A DNA stretch of 64,000 bases, from assembly GCA_030247725.1 (NCBI GenBank), contig JAOTRT010000003.1, positions 372,001 through 436,000 on the forward strand, read 5' to 3'. The translations under genes and the position numbers were made by a program. Of this stretch, positions 6,973-18,810 are shown in pieces; the stretch's first letter is position 1; each line of letters begins with the position of its first letter. The notes under the pieces are model-generated. The model was not told the origin of the DNA. It saw only the letters and a program-made list of their open reading frames with translations, and did no database searches. This stretch comes from Candidatus Nitricoxidireducens bremensis (GTDB taxonomy: Bacteria; Pseudomonadota; Gammaproteobacteria; Burkholderiales; Rhodocyclaceae).

Positions 6973-8591
6973 GCGGCGCGTTCGAAGTCCGCGCCCCGTT
7001 CCAGCAGGCGCGTCAGGCGCAATTTGCGCGACTGGCCGTCGGCGAAGATTTCGACGATGCGCTGCAGCTTGAAGCTGCCGACCGGCAGGACGACGCTGGC
7101 GGCGGACTTGAGGGCGGCGATCTCCGGCAGCAGGAAGCCGGGGCGGAATTTCTCGCTGCCGGCCCCCGGGTCAAGGGCGCGTACGGCGACAGGCGCCGGT
7201 TTGCCGGGAAAGAAATGGACACCGGCCTGGACCGTGTCGTCGCCGACCAGCAGGGCCCAGCGTACGCTGCCGAGCAGGTAATCCTGGGCGTCGGCGGGAC
7301 AGGCGGCCACCAGCAGCCCGTGGCCGACACGGCCGCCGGGCTGCTTCGTCGGATGGGCCAGGCGCATGCCGGTGGTGGAGGTGTCCACCATGTGCCAGTT
7401 TTCCAGCACCTCCCAGCTTTCCACCGCGTAGCCCTGCTGCTCGCTGAAGTTCTCGTCGCGATGGCTGGAGACACGGCCGAAAGTGGCGATCTCCTCCCGC
7501 TCGCGGCGCATGACGTCGGAGTCCTTGGCGCCCGGTTGCTTGAAGGGCTTGCTGCCGGACAGGTAGTAGTGGATGGCCTCGGTGCCGCCGATGAACTTGC
7601 AGCTGCCGCTGGCGGGGCGCCGCTCGTAGCCGCGGATGGCGCCGCCCTTGCACCAACGTTGGTAGACGTTCTTCAGCACCGCTTCGCAGGCCGGCTGGGT
7701 GCAGTCCTCGCCCAGGTGGAGCTTGGCCGGCGCTTCGCCCTGCTCCAGCAGGATGAGGCGCTTCTTCAGGCTGCGCATGAGTTCGGCCGTCTCCAGCCAG
7801 CGGGCGCCGTCGCCGGCGAGGGGCTTGTTGCCGGCCGGCTGGTCCGAAGCCAGGTCTACGCAGAGGGGAATCGCCCGGGTGGACAGGGTCGGCGGCGCCG
7901 CCAGCAGCCGCACCTTCGGCGCCCAGCGCCGTGCCCAGCGGGCAATCCAGACGACGTGGCGCTGGCTGTGTTCGTGCAGGCTGGCCGCCTGCAGCAGCAG
8001 GGCCTCGATATAGGCGGACAGGGCATTGCCCGGCGTCTTGCCGAGGCGGGCGTTGTCCGCCACCTCCTGCTGGATGGCGTCGAGCTGTTCGCCGGCGGCG
8101 TAGAGCTGGTGCAGTACGCGCCAGTGGTCGGGCCGCACGGTCTGGCCGGCACGGTGGGCTTCGAACTGTTCTGCGACGAGGGCGGCCATGGCCCGCTGGA
8201 CGATCAGCGGCGCCTTCGGCTTCATGCCCGCCTCGTTGGCGAGGCAGGCTTCGACGCAGCGCATGTAACCGCCGGCGAAGGCCTGCCAGAGGGTGCGGCA
8301 GGAGTCGAAGGCGACCTTTTCCGCCGCCGCCAAGGGCAGGGGCTTGCCGGTGAAGCGGCGTGCAATGTCCTCCTGGGCGGCATGGACGGTGTCCCGCAGG
8401 GCTTCCAGGATGTCGAGCCGTTCCGATCCGGGCAGGGCCAGGCCGTTGAGCAGGTTGGCCTGCCGCAACAGCATGGCGTGGAACTGGATGGCGTCGCTGC
8501 GCGGTGTCTTGGCGAGCCATTCCCGGCAGCCGGCGGCATCGGTGAAAGCCGGCGTCTGGTCGGGGCCGGCAGCGGAGGCGGAAATGTTCAT
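6957..8591 (-). CDS. Large uncharacterised protein with PilZ-like C-terminal region
   Basis: The ATG at 8591 overlaps the HIT gene stop as ATGA, giving 544 residues. The first 250 residues are predicted helical by their heptad-like leucines and alanines, without membrane segments. Near residue 403 DTSTTGMRLA resembles the DxSxxG half of a PilZ c-di-GMP site, followed by beta-rich sequence (LLGSVRWALLV, VQAGVHFF). The partner RxxxR motif is not convincingly placed, so nucleotide binding is only a possibility. I recognise it as a family conserved in betaproteobacteria but know of no established function. It is translationally coupled to the HIT gene. Confidence 0.75.
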   Translation of the reverse strand: MNISASAAGPDQTPAFTDAAGCREWLAKTPRSDAIQFHAMLLRQANLLNGLALPGSERLDILEALRDTVHAAQEDIARRFTGKPLPLAAAEKVAFDSCRTLWQAFAGGYMRCVEACLANEAGMKPKAPLIVQRAMAALVAEQFEAHRAGQTVRPDHWRVLHQLYAAGEQLDAIQQEVADNARLGKTPGNALSAYIEALLLQAASLHEHSQRHVVWIARWARRWAPKVRLLAAPPTLSTRAIPLCVDLASDQPAGNKPLAGDGARWLETAELMRSLKKRLILLEQGEAPAKLHLGEDCTQPACEAVLKNVYQRWCKGGAIRGYERRPASGSCKFIGGTEAIHYYLSGSKPFKQPGAKDSDVMRREREEIATFGRVSSHRDENFSEQQGYAVESWEVLENWHMVDTSTTGMRLAHPTKQPGGRVGHGLLVAACPADAQDYLLGSVRWALLVGDDTVQAGVHFFPGKPAPVAVRALDPGAGSEKFRPGFLLPEIAALKSAASVVLPVGSFKLQRIVEIFADGQSRKLRLTRLLERGADFERAAYEPA

Positions 8592-9022
8592 GTTCCGGAA
8601 ACCTCTTCGGATAGGACTTCGGCAATGGCCGCGGCGAGTTCGCTGTTTTCGGGGAACCGTCGCGCGGGAGAAGGACGTTTGGCCTCGGCCCAGATCGGCG
8701 CCGGGAAACGGCTGTCGTCGCGCCAGCGCGGGATGACGTGCCAATGGACATGGGGCACCACGTTGCCGAGGCTGGCAAGGTTGATCTTGTCCGGCTGCAC
8801 CAGGGAACGCAGGGCGGCTTCGACAGCGAACACCACGTTCATCAGGTGGCGGCGATCGGCGGCCGACAGGCCGGTCATCTCGGCCGCATGATGGCCCCAG
8901 ATCACCCGGCAGAAGCCGGGAAAGGCGGTGCCCTCCTCGCCGCCGACGCGCACCACCCGGCACAGGCTGTCCTGCCAGATGATCTCGCCGCCGTCCGTGG
9001 TGCAGAGTTCGCAAGCCGTCAT
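8588..9022 (-). CDS. HIT-family nucleotide hydrolase or transferase
   Basis: The 144-residue protein shows the histidine-triad signature HVHWHVI, with His91, His93 and the nucleophilic His95. The N-terminal pair CELC and the FPGFCRVIWGHHAAE block are typical of the Hint/Fhit-like bacterial branch. Such enzymes cleave AMP from small molecules or dinucleotide polyphosphates; the substrate cannot be deduced. The start at 9022 is preferred because it places the CxxC pair close to the N-terminus as in relatives. It lies 29 bases after nosD and overlaps the next gene. Confidence 0.88.
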   Translation of the reverse strand: MTACELCTTDGGEIIWQDSLCRVVRVGGEEGTAFPGFCRVIWGHHAAEMTGLSAADRRHLMNVVFAVEAALRSLVQPDKINLASLGNVVPHVHWHVIPRWRDDSRFPAPIWAEAKRPSPARRFPENSELAAAIAEVLSEEVSGT

Positions 9023-9051
9023 GGCCGCAAGCATACCCCCAACCGGCGCCG

Positions 9052-10245
9052 TCAGTGCATGCGCGGTGCCGGGTCCCGCAGGATCAGGCTGGGGCTGGAG
9101 AAGGGAGCGAGCCGCTCCAGGAAGTCGAGCAGTTCCAATACCGGCGAGTTGGCGAAGAACTTGGCCTTCGGCAGCTCCATCCAGATGCGGTCGGCGTAGG
9201 CATACAGTTCGTAGGGTGTGTCGCCGACGCCGTCACCGTCGCGGTCGAAACCCTCGTAGTCGCTCCAGCGGTTGCCGTGCCAGACGTTGGCCTCGCCGAC
9301 GCCGGGGGCGCTGGACACCACCTGGCTCAGGTTGTTCTCGAAGCGGTTGGCGAGGATCTTGTGGCCGCCTTTCTCGCCGTAGAAGGAGATGCCGACGATG
9401 TTGTGGGCGAAGCGGTTGTGGCGGATCGTCAGTACCTGGTCGGCGTTGAGGGGCGTATTGGCCTGGAGGCCGACGGCGCAGTGGATGATGTGGTTGTCCT
9501 CCACCAGCCCCGCGCCACTGTCCTTGAAGGCGACGCCGCCGCCGCCGCCCTCCAGGGCGTGGGCGATGGAGTTGCCGCGCACGGTCACTTCCGGCGAATA
9601 CATGACGACGATGCCGGTGCCCGTGTTGGCGATGTGATTGCCCTCGGCGATGGTGCGCGGCGAGAACACCACATGCATGCCGTAGCGGGCGTCGTCGAGG
9701 CGGTTGGCGGCGATGCGGTTGTCCGGCGAGTTGGCCAGCGTCAGGTCGCGGACGCGGCGGAACGCATTGCCTTCCACGAGGTTGTGGCGGCTGTTCCAGA
9801 GCCGCAGGCCGTCGCCGCGCAGGCCGAGGGGCAGGTCCTTGCCGAGGACGCGGTTCTTCAGCACCCGGTTGCGGTTGCCCTGCCTGAGGTGGATGCCGAA
9901 CAGCACGTCCTCGACGCGATTGTCCTCCACGAGGTTGTCGTCGCCCTCGATCTGGATGCCCGAGTCCACGCCGTCGTGGGTGCCGCCGCTGTCCCTCACC
10001 ACCAGGCCGCGGACGACGGCGCCGTTGCCCCGCAGCGTCAGCACCGTGCCGCGGCCGCCGCCTTCGACGACGGCCTTGCCCTGGCCGTCCAGGGTCATGG
10101 GCTTGTCGATGACGGCGGGCCCGCCGTAGGACCCCGGCGCCAGGCGCAGGACGCCGCCTACCGGCGTTGCGTCGATCAGCGTCTGCAAAGGCTGGGCGGC
10201 CCAGGCCGGCAGGGCGAACAGGATCATGAGCCAGGCGCATCTCAT
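9052..10245 (-). CDS. nosD: NosD-like periplasmic beta-helix (CASH) protein
   Basis: Starting at 10245 gives a signal peptide (MRCAWLMILFALPAWA) and 397 residues. The mature part is a chain of parallel beta-helix repeats (for example NRVEDVLFGIHLRQGNRNRV, then NHIANTGTGIVVMYSPEVTV), ending with the NosD-type segment WSDYEGFDRDGDGVGDTPYE and an YADRIWMEL tail. NosD, with NosF and NosY, helps load copper sulfide into nitrous oxide reductase. Here nosZ, nosF, nosY and nosL are absent, so this is an orphan copy; the nos role rests on similarity alone and a different cargo is possible. Confidence 0.85.
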   Translation of the reverse strand: MRCAWLMILFALPAWAAQPLQTLIDATPVGGVLRLAPGSYGGPAVIDKPMTLDGQGKAVVEGGGRGTVLTLRGNGAVVRGLVVRDSGGTHDGVDSGIQIEGDDNLVEDNRVEDVLFGIHLRQGNRNRVLKNRVLGKDLPLGLRGDGLRLWNSRHNLVEGNAFRRVRDLTLANSPDNRIAANRLDDARYGMHVVFSPRTIAEGNHIANTGTGIVVMYSPEVTVRGNSIAHALEGGGGGVAFKDSGAGLVEDNHIIHCAVGLQANTPLNADQVLTIRHNRFAHNIVGISFYGEKGGHKILANRFENNLSQVVSSAPGVGEANVWHGNRWSDYEGFDRDGDGVGDTPYELYAYADRIWMELPKAKFFANSPVLELLDFLERLAPFSSPSLILRDPAPRMH

Positions 10246-10301
10246 GGCCGCGATTCTGCACGGCCGACGGCATTCCGGCATTGGCCTGGGTCAAGAAGCG
10301 G

Positions 10302-10721
10302 CTATTCGCCGAGGATGTGCAGCACCACTTCGCGGCGGTGGCCGGCGCTGCGGTGCTCCCAGAGATAGAGGCCCTGCCAAGTGCCGAGGGCGAGACGACC
10401 GTCCATCACGGGGATCGACAGCTGGGTCTGGGTGAGGGCGGCGCGCACGTGGGCCGACATGTCGTCGGCACCCTCCAGGGTGTGCTCGAACAGGGGATCG
10501 CCGTCTTGCACCAGGCGGGCGAAAAAGCGCTCCAGGTCGGCGCGCACGTCGGGATCGGCGTTCTCCTGGATCACCAGGCTGGCGGAGGTATGGCGGCAGA
10601 AGACGGTCGCCAGGCCCTGGCGGACGCCGCTCTCGACGACGAGGCGGCGGACTTCCGCCGTGAATTCGGTGAAGCCGCGGCCCCGGGTGACGAGGGTGAG
10701 GATCTGGCTGGCTTGACGCAT
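10302..10721 (-). CDS. yjbQ: YjbQ/UPF0047 family protein
   Basis: The 139-residue protein matches the UPF0047 family over its whole length: CRHTSASLVIQENADPDV at residues 42-59 is the signature, then DGDPLFEHTLEGADDMSAH, and finally GTWQGLYLWEHR. Conserved histidines form a likely metal or phosphate site. Some members have weak thiamin phosphate synthase activity in vitro, but the physiological role is unclear. It is the first gene of a probable minus-strand run with nosD, HIT and the PilZ-like gene, and diverges from the sirtuin gene 26 bases away. Confidence 0.9.
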   Translation of the reverse strand: MRQASQILTLVTRGRGFTEFTAEVRRLVVESGVRQGLATVFCRHTSASLVIQENADPDVRADLERFFARLVQDGDPLFEHTLEGADDMSAHVRAALTQTQLSIPVMDGRLALGTWQGLYLWEHRSAGHRREVVLHILGE

Positions 10722-10747
10722 GGCGCGTATTTTCGCACGATGGGCAC

Positions 10748-11518
10748 ATGACGAAAGTGACGACCGAAGACCTGCTCGACGAGATTGCCGGCTGCTGCGC
10801 CGGGGCGCGCCGCATCCTCTTCATCACCGGCGCCGGCATCTCCGCCGACTCGGGATTGCCGACCTACCGCGGCATCGGCGGCCTCTACGACGGCAACGCC
10901 ACCGACGAAGGCTATGCCATCGAGGATGCCCTGTCGGGCGAGATGATGCGGCAGCACCCCGAAATCGCCTGGAAGTATCTCGCCCAGATCGAGGCCACCT
11001 GCCGCGGGGCAAGGCCCAATGCCGCCCACGCGGCCATCGCCTGGCTGGAGAATCGCGCGGCCGTGACGGTGCTGACCCAGAACGTGGACGGCCTGCATCG
11101 GGCCGCCGGTTCCACGGACCTCATCGAGATCCACGGCACCCTGCATCGCCTGGTCTGCACCGGTTGCGGCCTGCGCCGAGAAGTGGCGGACTACGACGGC
11201 CTGCCTCTGCCTCCCGGCTGTCCCGACTGCGAGGGCCTGCTGCGGCCCGAAGTGGTGCTGTTCGGCGAAGCCCTGCCCGAGGGCGCCATCCGCCGCCTGG
11301 TGGAAATCCTGCAGGGAGGCGTGGACCTGGTCTTCAGCATCGGCACCACCAGCGTGTTTCCCTACATCGCGGAACCGGTGCTGTGGGCGCGGGAACGCGG
11401 CGTGCCCAGCGTGGAGATCAATCCCGGCGAGACCCGGGTCAGCCGTTTTGTGGATTATCGGCTGCGCATGGGGGCCGCGGACGCCATGGTCCGTTTGCGC
11501 GCCAGGCTCGGAGGATGA
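10748..11518 (+). CDS. Sir2-family NAD-dependent protein deacylase
   Basis: This sirtuin removes acyl groups from lysine using NAD. It shows all core motifs: GAGISADSGLPTYRG (residues 28-42) and TQNVDGLH for NAD binding, the catalytic His129 in IEIHG, a zinc ribbon with Cys137, Cys140, Cys158 and Cys161, and the SIGTTSVFPY and EINPGE blocks. The Ala/Tyr/Arg pattern that marks desuccinylases of the CobB class is not clearly present, so the acyl preference is open. Its stop overlaps the start of the next gene as ATGA, tying it to a secreted metalloprotease-like protein. Confidence 0.93.
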   Translation: MTKVTTEDLLDEIAGCCAGARRILFITGAGISADSGLPTYRGIGGLYDGNATDEGYAIEDALSGEMMRQHPEIAWKYLAQIEATCRGARPNAAHAAIAWLENRAAVTVLTQNVDGLHRAAGSTDLIEIHGTLHRLVCTGCGLRREVADYDGLPLPPGCPDCEGLLRPEVVLFGEALPEGAIRRLVEILQGGVDLVFSIGTTSVFPYIAEPVLWARERGVPSVEINPGETRVSRFVDYRLRMGAADAMVRLRARLGG

Positions 11519-12219
11519 AGGGCATGCGGCGCGATGCACTTGTTTTGGCGCTTGCCGCGCTGCTTGGCGGCGCAGCCGGGGCAGCCCTGGCGGATACCTC
11601 GCGCACCCAGGAGATCAACGAATGCCGGGTCGGCGAGATCGGTACCTGGGGCGACGGCCGGGACCGGCCGGCCCTGGCTTCCCCCCTGGTCTTTACCTAC
11701 AACCCGGATGGCGCGCCGCCATGGTTCTCCGCATCCCAGGTGGCGGATATGGTGGCGAAGGCGGCCGAGGCCTGGTCCGATTGCGGCGTGCGCGGCGAGG
11801 TGGCGCCCTGGACCGGCGCCGTCCAGCCCGGCCAGGTGCTGGTGCAATGGCACCAGCGGGACAGCTTGGGCAACTTCGGGCTCGCCAACCTGGACCGGCA
11901 CACCCTTTCGCTGGGCCCGGGCGCCTTCCAGATGCTGCGGGACAGGAATCCGGCCCACGACGCCGGCGAGACCCTGCAGATGACGCTCTCCCACGAGATG
12001 GGCCATTTCTTCGGCCTCATGGCCCATTCGCGGCGCTGCGTGGACGTGCTGTCCTACTACCACAACGGCCGCGGCGGCAAGTGTTTCAAGCGGGACCCGT
12101 CGGCGCCGAAGCTGGTGGTCGAGTATCGCCATATCCTGCCGACCGCCTGCGACATCGAACGTTGCCGCCGGGCCAACGGCCAGCCGCCCCTGCCGGGCGG
12201 GCGTCTGCCGGGACGCTAA
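11515..12219 (+). CDS. Secreted zinc-metalloprotease-like protein
   Basis: A signal peptide (about residues 1-26) precedes a 208-residue mature protein. The sequence SHEMGHFFGLMAHS at about 159-172 holds a HExxH zinc motif (His160, Glu161, His164) with Gly167; the third histidine is His171, one residue later than in standard metzincins. Several cysteines (about 37, 90, 175, 190 and the pair in ACDIERC) suggest a disulfide-stabilised periplasmic or secreted fold. It resembles matrixin-like bacterial proteases but no family assignment is secure. An alternative start at 11524 would shorten it by three residues. Confidence 0.75.
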   Translation: MKGMRRDALVLALAALLGGAAGAALADTSRTQEINECRVGEIGTWGDGRDRPALASPLVFTYNPDGAPPWFSASQVADMVAKAAEAWSDCGVRGEVAPWTGAVQPGQVLVQWHQRDSLGNFGLANLDRHTLSLGPGAFQMLRDRNPAHDAGETLQMTLSHEMGHFFGLMAHSRRCVDVLSYYHNGRGGKCFKRDPSAPKLVVEYRHILPTACDIERCRRANGQPPLPGGRLPGR

Positions 12220-12413
12220 AAAAGCTTCAGCAGTTCCGTCGCCAGCAGCGACAGCAGCAGCGTCGAGGCGAAGGGGAAGATGTATTCGCGGCCCCGCAAC
12301 CGCAGGCGTACGTCGCCGGGCAGCCAGCCGAGCCTCAGCCAGGCGGCGAGACGCGGCTGCAGCAGGCCGATGACGAAAACCGCCACGGCAAGGACGATGA
12401 GCCATTTGAGCAT
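12216..12413 (-). CDS. DUF2905 small membrane protein
   Basis: This 65-residue protein starts MLKWLIVLAVAVFVIGLL and has two membrane helices flanking GWLPGDVRLRLRGREYIFPF, the hallmark of the DUF2905 family. Members occur widely in bacteria and no function is known. Its stop overlaps the convergent stop of the metalloprotease gene by four bases. The start is chosen because the upstream part of the frame lacks the family pattern and would overlap the divergent hydrolase gene. Confidence 0.85.
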   Translation of the reverse strand: MLKWLIVLAVAVFVIGLLQPRLAAWLRLGWLPGDVRLRLRGREYIFPFASTLLLSLLATELLKLF

Positions 12414-12468
12414 GGGGCGGGGATGGGGCCACGGTAGAATGACCGGCGCAATCATAGCCCGAAGTCCC

Positions 12469-13272
12469 ATGAACAAAGCCCGTTTCGAACATCTCGAAGT
12501 GCTCTCCCGCATGCCCCAGGGCCCGGCCCGGGAGACGCCGCTGCTCTTCGTCCACGGCGCCTATGCCGGCGCCTGGTGCTGGGACGAACACTTCCTCTCC
12601 TACTTCGCCGCCGCCGGCTACGGCGCCTACGCCCTCAGCCTTTCGGGCCATGGCGGCAGCCGCGGGCGCGAGCACCTGGACAGCCTGTCCATCGCCGACT
12701 ACGTGGACGACGTGGCGGACGTCGTCGCCAAACTGCCGGCGCTGCCGGTATTGATCGGCCACTCCATGGGCGGTTTCGTGGTCCAGAAGTACCTCGAATC
12801 CCATGAAGCGCCCGGCGCCGTGCTCATGTGTTCGGTGCCGCCCCAGGGCCTGATGTCCTCGGCCTTCGGCCTCATGTTCAGCCGCCCGAGCCTCATGAAG
12901 GACCTCAACACCCTCATGAGCGGCGGCCAGGTGGCCCTGGAAAGCCTGCGGGAGGCCTTGTTCGCCCAGCCGGTGTCGGTGGACGACCTCACCCGTTTCT
13001 ATCGACTGTCCCAGCCCGAGTCCTACCGGGCGATCTGGGACATGACCCTGTTCAACCTGCCCCACCCGTCGCGTATCGAGAAGGCGCGGCTGCTGGTGCA
13101 GGGGGCCGAGTTCGATCACCTGATTCCGGCTTCGCTGGTGGAGATGACGGCCCGTACCTACGGCGTCGAGGCCCGGATTTTCCCCGGCATGGGCCATGGC
13201 CTCATGCTGGAGCACGACTGGCAGAAGCCGGCCCGCCACATCCTCGAATGGCTGCAGAAGGAGGGGCTTTGA
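12469..13272 (+). CDS. Alpha/beta hydrolase
   Basis: The 267-residue protein is a compact alpha/beta-hydrolase. The oxyanion loop is LLFVHGAYAG (26-35), the nucleophile elbow GHSMGG gives Ser99, and the likely acid and base are Asp216 (AEFDHLIP) and His243 (GMGHGLML). The helical lid lies at about 125-190. Substrate preference cannot be read from this. The ATG at 12469 is chosen because it begins family-like sequence. It is followed one base later by the DUF1840 gene, so the two are probably co-translated. Confidence 0.88.
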   Translation: MNKARFEHLEVLSRMPQGPARETPLLFVHGAYAGAWCWDEHFLSYFAAAGYGAYALSLSGHGGSRGREHLDSLSIADYVDDVADVVAKLPALPVLIGHSMGGFVVQKYLESHEAPGAVLMCSVPPQGLMSSAFGLMFSRPSLMKDLNTLMSGGQVALESLREALFAQPVSVDDLTRFYRLSQPESYRAIWDMTLFNLPHPSRIEKARLLVQGAEFDHLIPASLVEMTARTYGVEARIFPGMGHGLMLEHDWQKPARHILEWLQKEGL

Positions 13273-13273
13273 A

Positions 13274-13579
13274 ATGATCGTCTTCCAGTCCGAGGTCGGT
13301 GCCGACGTCATGATGTTCGACGACGTGGCCCAGCGCATGATGGAACTGATGGGCAAGGAGAAATCCGCCCGCGGTGTCGTCACCGTCGACCAGATGCCGG
13401 AAGTCATCGCCGCCCTGCGCGCAGCCATCGCCCGGGACAAGGCCGCCCATGGCGGCGAAGAAGATGGCGATGGGAATGAAGGCCCACCGCGCGTCAGCCT
13501 GACCCAGCGGGCGGTACCCCTGATCGAACTGCTGGAGATTTCCCTCAACCGCGGCAAGCCCGTGATGTGGGGCGTATAG
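13274..13579 (+). CDS. DUF1840 domain protein
   Basis: This 101-residue protein matches the DUF1840 family: an N-terminal MIVFQSEVGADVMMFDDVAQ block, a short variable linker rich in Gly, Glu and Asp, and a C-terminal RAVPLIELLEISLNRGKPVMW segment. The family is largely confined to beta- and gammaproteobacteria and has no assigned function. The gene begins one base after the stop of the alpha/beta hydrolase. Confidence 0.88.
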   Translation: MIVFQSEVGADVMMFDDVAQRMMELMGKEKSARGVVTVDQMPEVIAALRAAIARDKAAHGGEEDGDGNEGPPRVSLTQRAVPLIELLEISLNRGKPVMWGV

Positions 13580-13618
13580 CCTGAGGCTGCCCCGGTGCAA
13601 CGGCCGGGGCGCGGCGGA

Positions 13619-14197
13619 TCAGAACAGTTCTATCTCCCCGCCGCTTTCTTCCACTTCCTTCATGCGCACGTCCATGTACTCGGCGAGGGCTTCCTCGACG
13701 GTCTTGCCGTGCATCACGGCGTCGAACATGGCGCGTTCCTCGGTCATGGTGTACTTGGAGCGGATTTGCTCCTGCAGCGCCACCCAGGACTGGGGGTTGT
13801 AGAGCTTGCCCTTGTCGCCGACGATGGCCGACAGGCCGCCCAGACTCTGGCAGACGTGGTCGAGGCGCTGCACCAGCTTGTCGTAGAACTGGAAGGCGAT
13901 GATGGCGTGGTGCACCTTCTCGGCGATGAGGCGGGTGTTGCCCTGGATTTCCGATTTGACCAAGCCGTTGCCGACCGTGTCCGGCAGGGTCGCCACGGCG
14001 GCTTCGATGAGCTGCAAGGTGTCGGCCAGGGAAGTGAAGGTGTCGGTCAGCACCTCCACGGAAGTATTCGAATCGCGCATGGCCGCATCCACCTGGCCGG
14101 CGGCGAGTTCGAGCATCAATACGGTCTCACGCACCTGACTCCAGTCGAGGTCAGGCGTGTGGGCGCGGGTGCCGGTGGCGGCAGGAATGGACGACAT
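13619..14197 (-). CDS. CheZ-like helical protein with DxxxQ motif
   Basis: The 192-residue protein is almost entirely helical with no membrane segment. The central helix reads AIIAFQFYDKLVQRLDHV at about residues 98-115. Asp106 and Gln110 keep the DxxxQ spacing that CheZ uses to dephosphorylate CheY-P, and the ending resembles the peptide tail by which CheZ binds its partner. Overall similarity to true CheZ looks low, so phosphatase activity is an inference. It lies 38 bases after a small unknown gene downstream of metH; no chemotaxis operon is in the window. Confidence 0.6.
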   Translation of the reverse strand: MSSIPAATGTRAHTPDLDWSQVRETVLMLELAAGQVDAAMRDSNTSVEVLTDTFTSLADTLQLIEAAVATLPDTVGNGLVKSEIQGNTRLIAEKVHHAIIAFQFYDKLVQRLDHVCQSLGGLSAIVGDKGKLYNPQSWVALQEQIRSKYTMTEERAMFDAVMHGKTVEEALAEYMDVRMKEVEESGGEIELF

Positions 14198-14235
14198 CTG
14201 GGGCCTCCCTGGGTTTATGCGGGCATCTTACGCGA

Positions 14236-14703
14236 TCAATGGGGTTCCTGGCGACCGATGAAGGACACGGGGAACACGGTTTCCGGGCTCGCCCCGGGGC
14301 TCGGCGCATTGGCGTAGTCGGGCATTTCGGGCGTCATGCATCCCGAGGCCTGCATGAGCTTCTGGATCAGGATCTGCACCTGTTCGTCCAGCCAGGCTTC
14401 CTCGACGCGGGTCGGCAGGAAGCGCAGTTCCCTGACGCTATCCGGGATCTCGTCGGCCGCCATGGTTTCGTGGGCGGCGAAGGCGTTGGCGAAGAAGGGC
14501 CCGGCGATGAACTGCAGGCGGTAGCTGCCGGCGCCGTCGCCGGCAAGGATGAAGACACGGGCACCTTCGGCGCGCTGCTCCTCGTCGTCGGTGCGCTCGC
14601 CGAACACCGGCACCGCGGCAAAGGCGGCATCGCCGGGCTGGCGCTGCACGAAATGCACGGCTTCCTCGAAGCTCATGCGGCCGTCGTTCTGTTCCTCGCT
14701 CAT
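14236..14703 (-). CDS. Uncharacterised 155-residue protein
   Basis: I do not recognise this protein. It is soluble and acidic, with no signal peptide. It has a block MSFEEAVHFVQRQPGDAAF at about 10-28, a beta-rich centre (SYRLQFIAGPFFANAFAAHE), and a C-terminal helix (EEAWLDEQVQILIQKLMQAS) before a Pro-rich tail. It starts 25 bases after the metH stop and is followed 38 bases later by the CheZ-like gene. Codon use and GC at third positions look like its neighbours, so it is probably a real gene co-transcribed with metH. Confidence 0.7.
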   Translation of the reverse strand: MSEEQNDGRMSFEEAVHFVQRQPGDAAFAAVPVFGERTDDEEQRAEGARVFILAGDGAGSYRLQFIAGPFFANAFAAHETMAADEIPDSVRELRFLPTRVEEAWLDEQVQILIQKLMQASGCMTPEMPDYANAPSPGASPETVFPVSFIGRQEPH

Positions 14704-14728
14704 GTCTCGATCTCCTGTGGTGGGGGGA

Positions 14729-18388
<3,660 letters not shown>

Positions 18389-18422
18389 GGGGGAGAGGCC
18401 GGAAGACGTTGAATTGGCGGGA

Positions 18423-18431
18423 ATTTTAGCA
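18423..18431 (-). promoter_or_regulatory. Extended -10 promoter element of metH
   Basis: On the minus strand TGCTAAAAT (18431-18423) is a good extended -10 with a weak CTCTTT -35 at 17-base spacing. It predicts a transcript start near 18416 and a leader of only about 28 bases before the metH ATG. That leaves no room for a riboswitch if this is the main promoter. Confidence 0.45.
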
Positions 18432-18804
18432 CGCGCCAAGAGGGGAAAAGAGGAAGCCGACCGTGCCACGCTGCCCAGTGGGGTTGGGGGAGGCCGGAGG
18501 AGCAGACAAGCAATTGGAGGAGAGAGCCTGCTCTTCGGCCAACCGGGCGACGTCTTGCGTCTCGCGTGGAACGCTCAAGAGTGGGGATCGCGCCGGCTTC
18601 CTGCCTGTTGACTATCAACATGTGTGCCATGGCGATAGCCTGGTGACGGGAAAAATTTAGTCTCGAAAAATCAATTCATTATCGTTTTATCGCCAACCCG
18701 CTGGACACCTGTCTTGCCGGAAATGGCCGCCATTTCTTGTGGGGGTGCTGACTCTGGCATCTCCTGTCTGTCCGGATTATGTCGCCCGTTCCGCGGCGGC
18801 TCCT

Positions 18805-18810
18805 TATAAT
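18805..18810 (+). promoter_or_regulatory. -10 hexamer upstream of rhodanese gene
   Basis: A perfect TATAAT lies 33 bases before the rhodanese ATG. No good -35 is present at the right spacing, so an activator may be needed, or the match may be chance in this otherwise GC-rich stretch. Confidence 0.35.

Noticed and set aside
5799..8891. A 1030-codon open frame on the plus strand over phoR and the PilZ-like gene
   Set aside because: It is rich in Arg, Pro, Gly and His with no family motif, and it is out of frame with clear genes on both strands. It is a shadow of GC-rich codon bias.
11455..13557. A 700-codon minus-strand frame over the metalloprotease, hydrolase and DUF1840 genes
   Set aside because: It crosses three supported plus-strand genes and contains no recognisable domain.
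18389..18660. A cobalamin or SAH riboswitch before metH
   Set aside because: I looked for the conserved blocks of both and found only fragments. The best promoter leaves a leader of about 28 bases, too short for either. An Infernal search would settle it.
18720..18736. GAAATGG-CCG-CCATTTC dyad as a terminator
   Set aside because: The stem is perfect but the following bases are TTGTGGGGG without a T-run, and no gene ends just upstream. It may be an operator, but there is no evidence.
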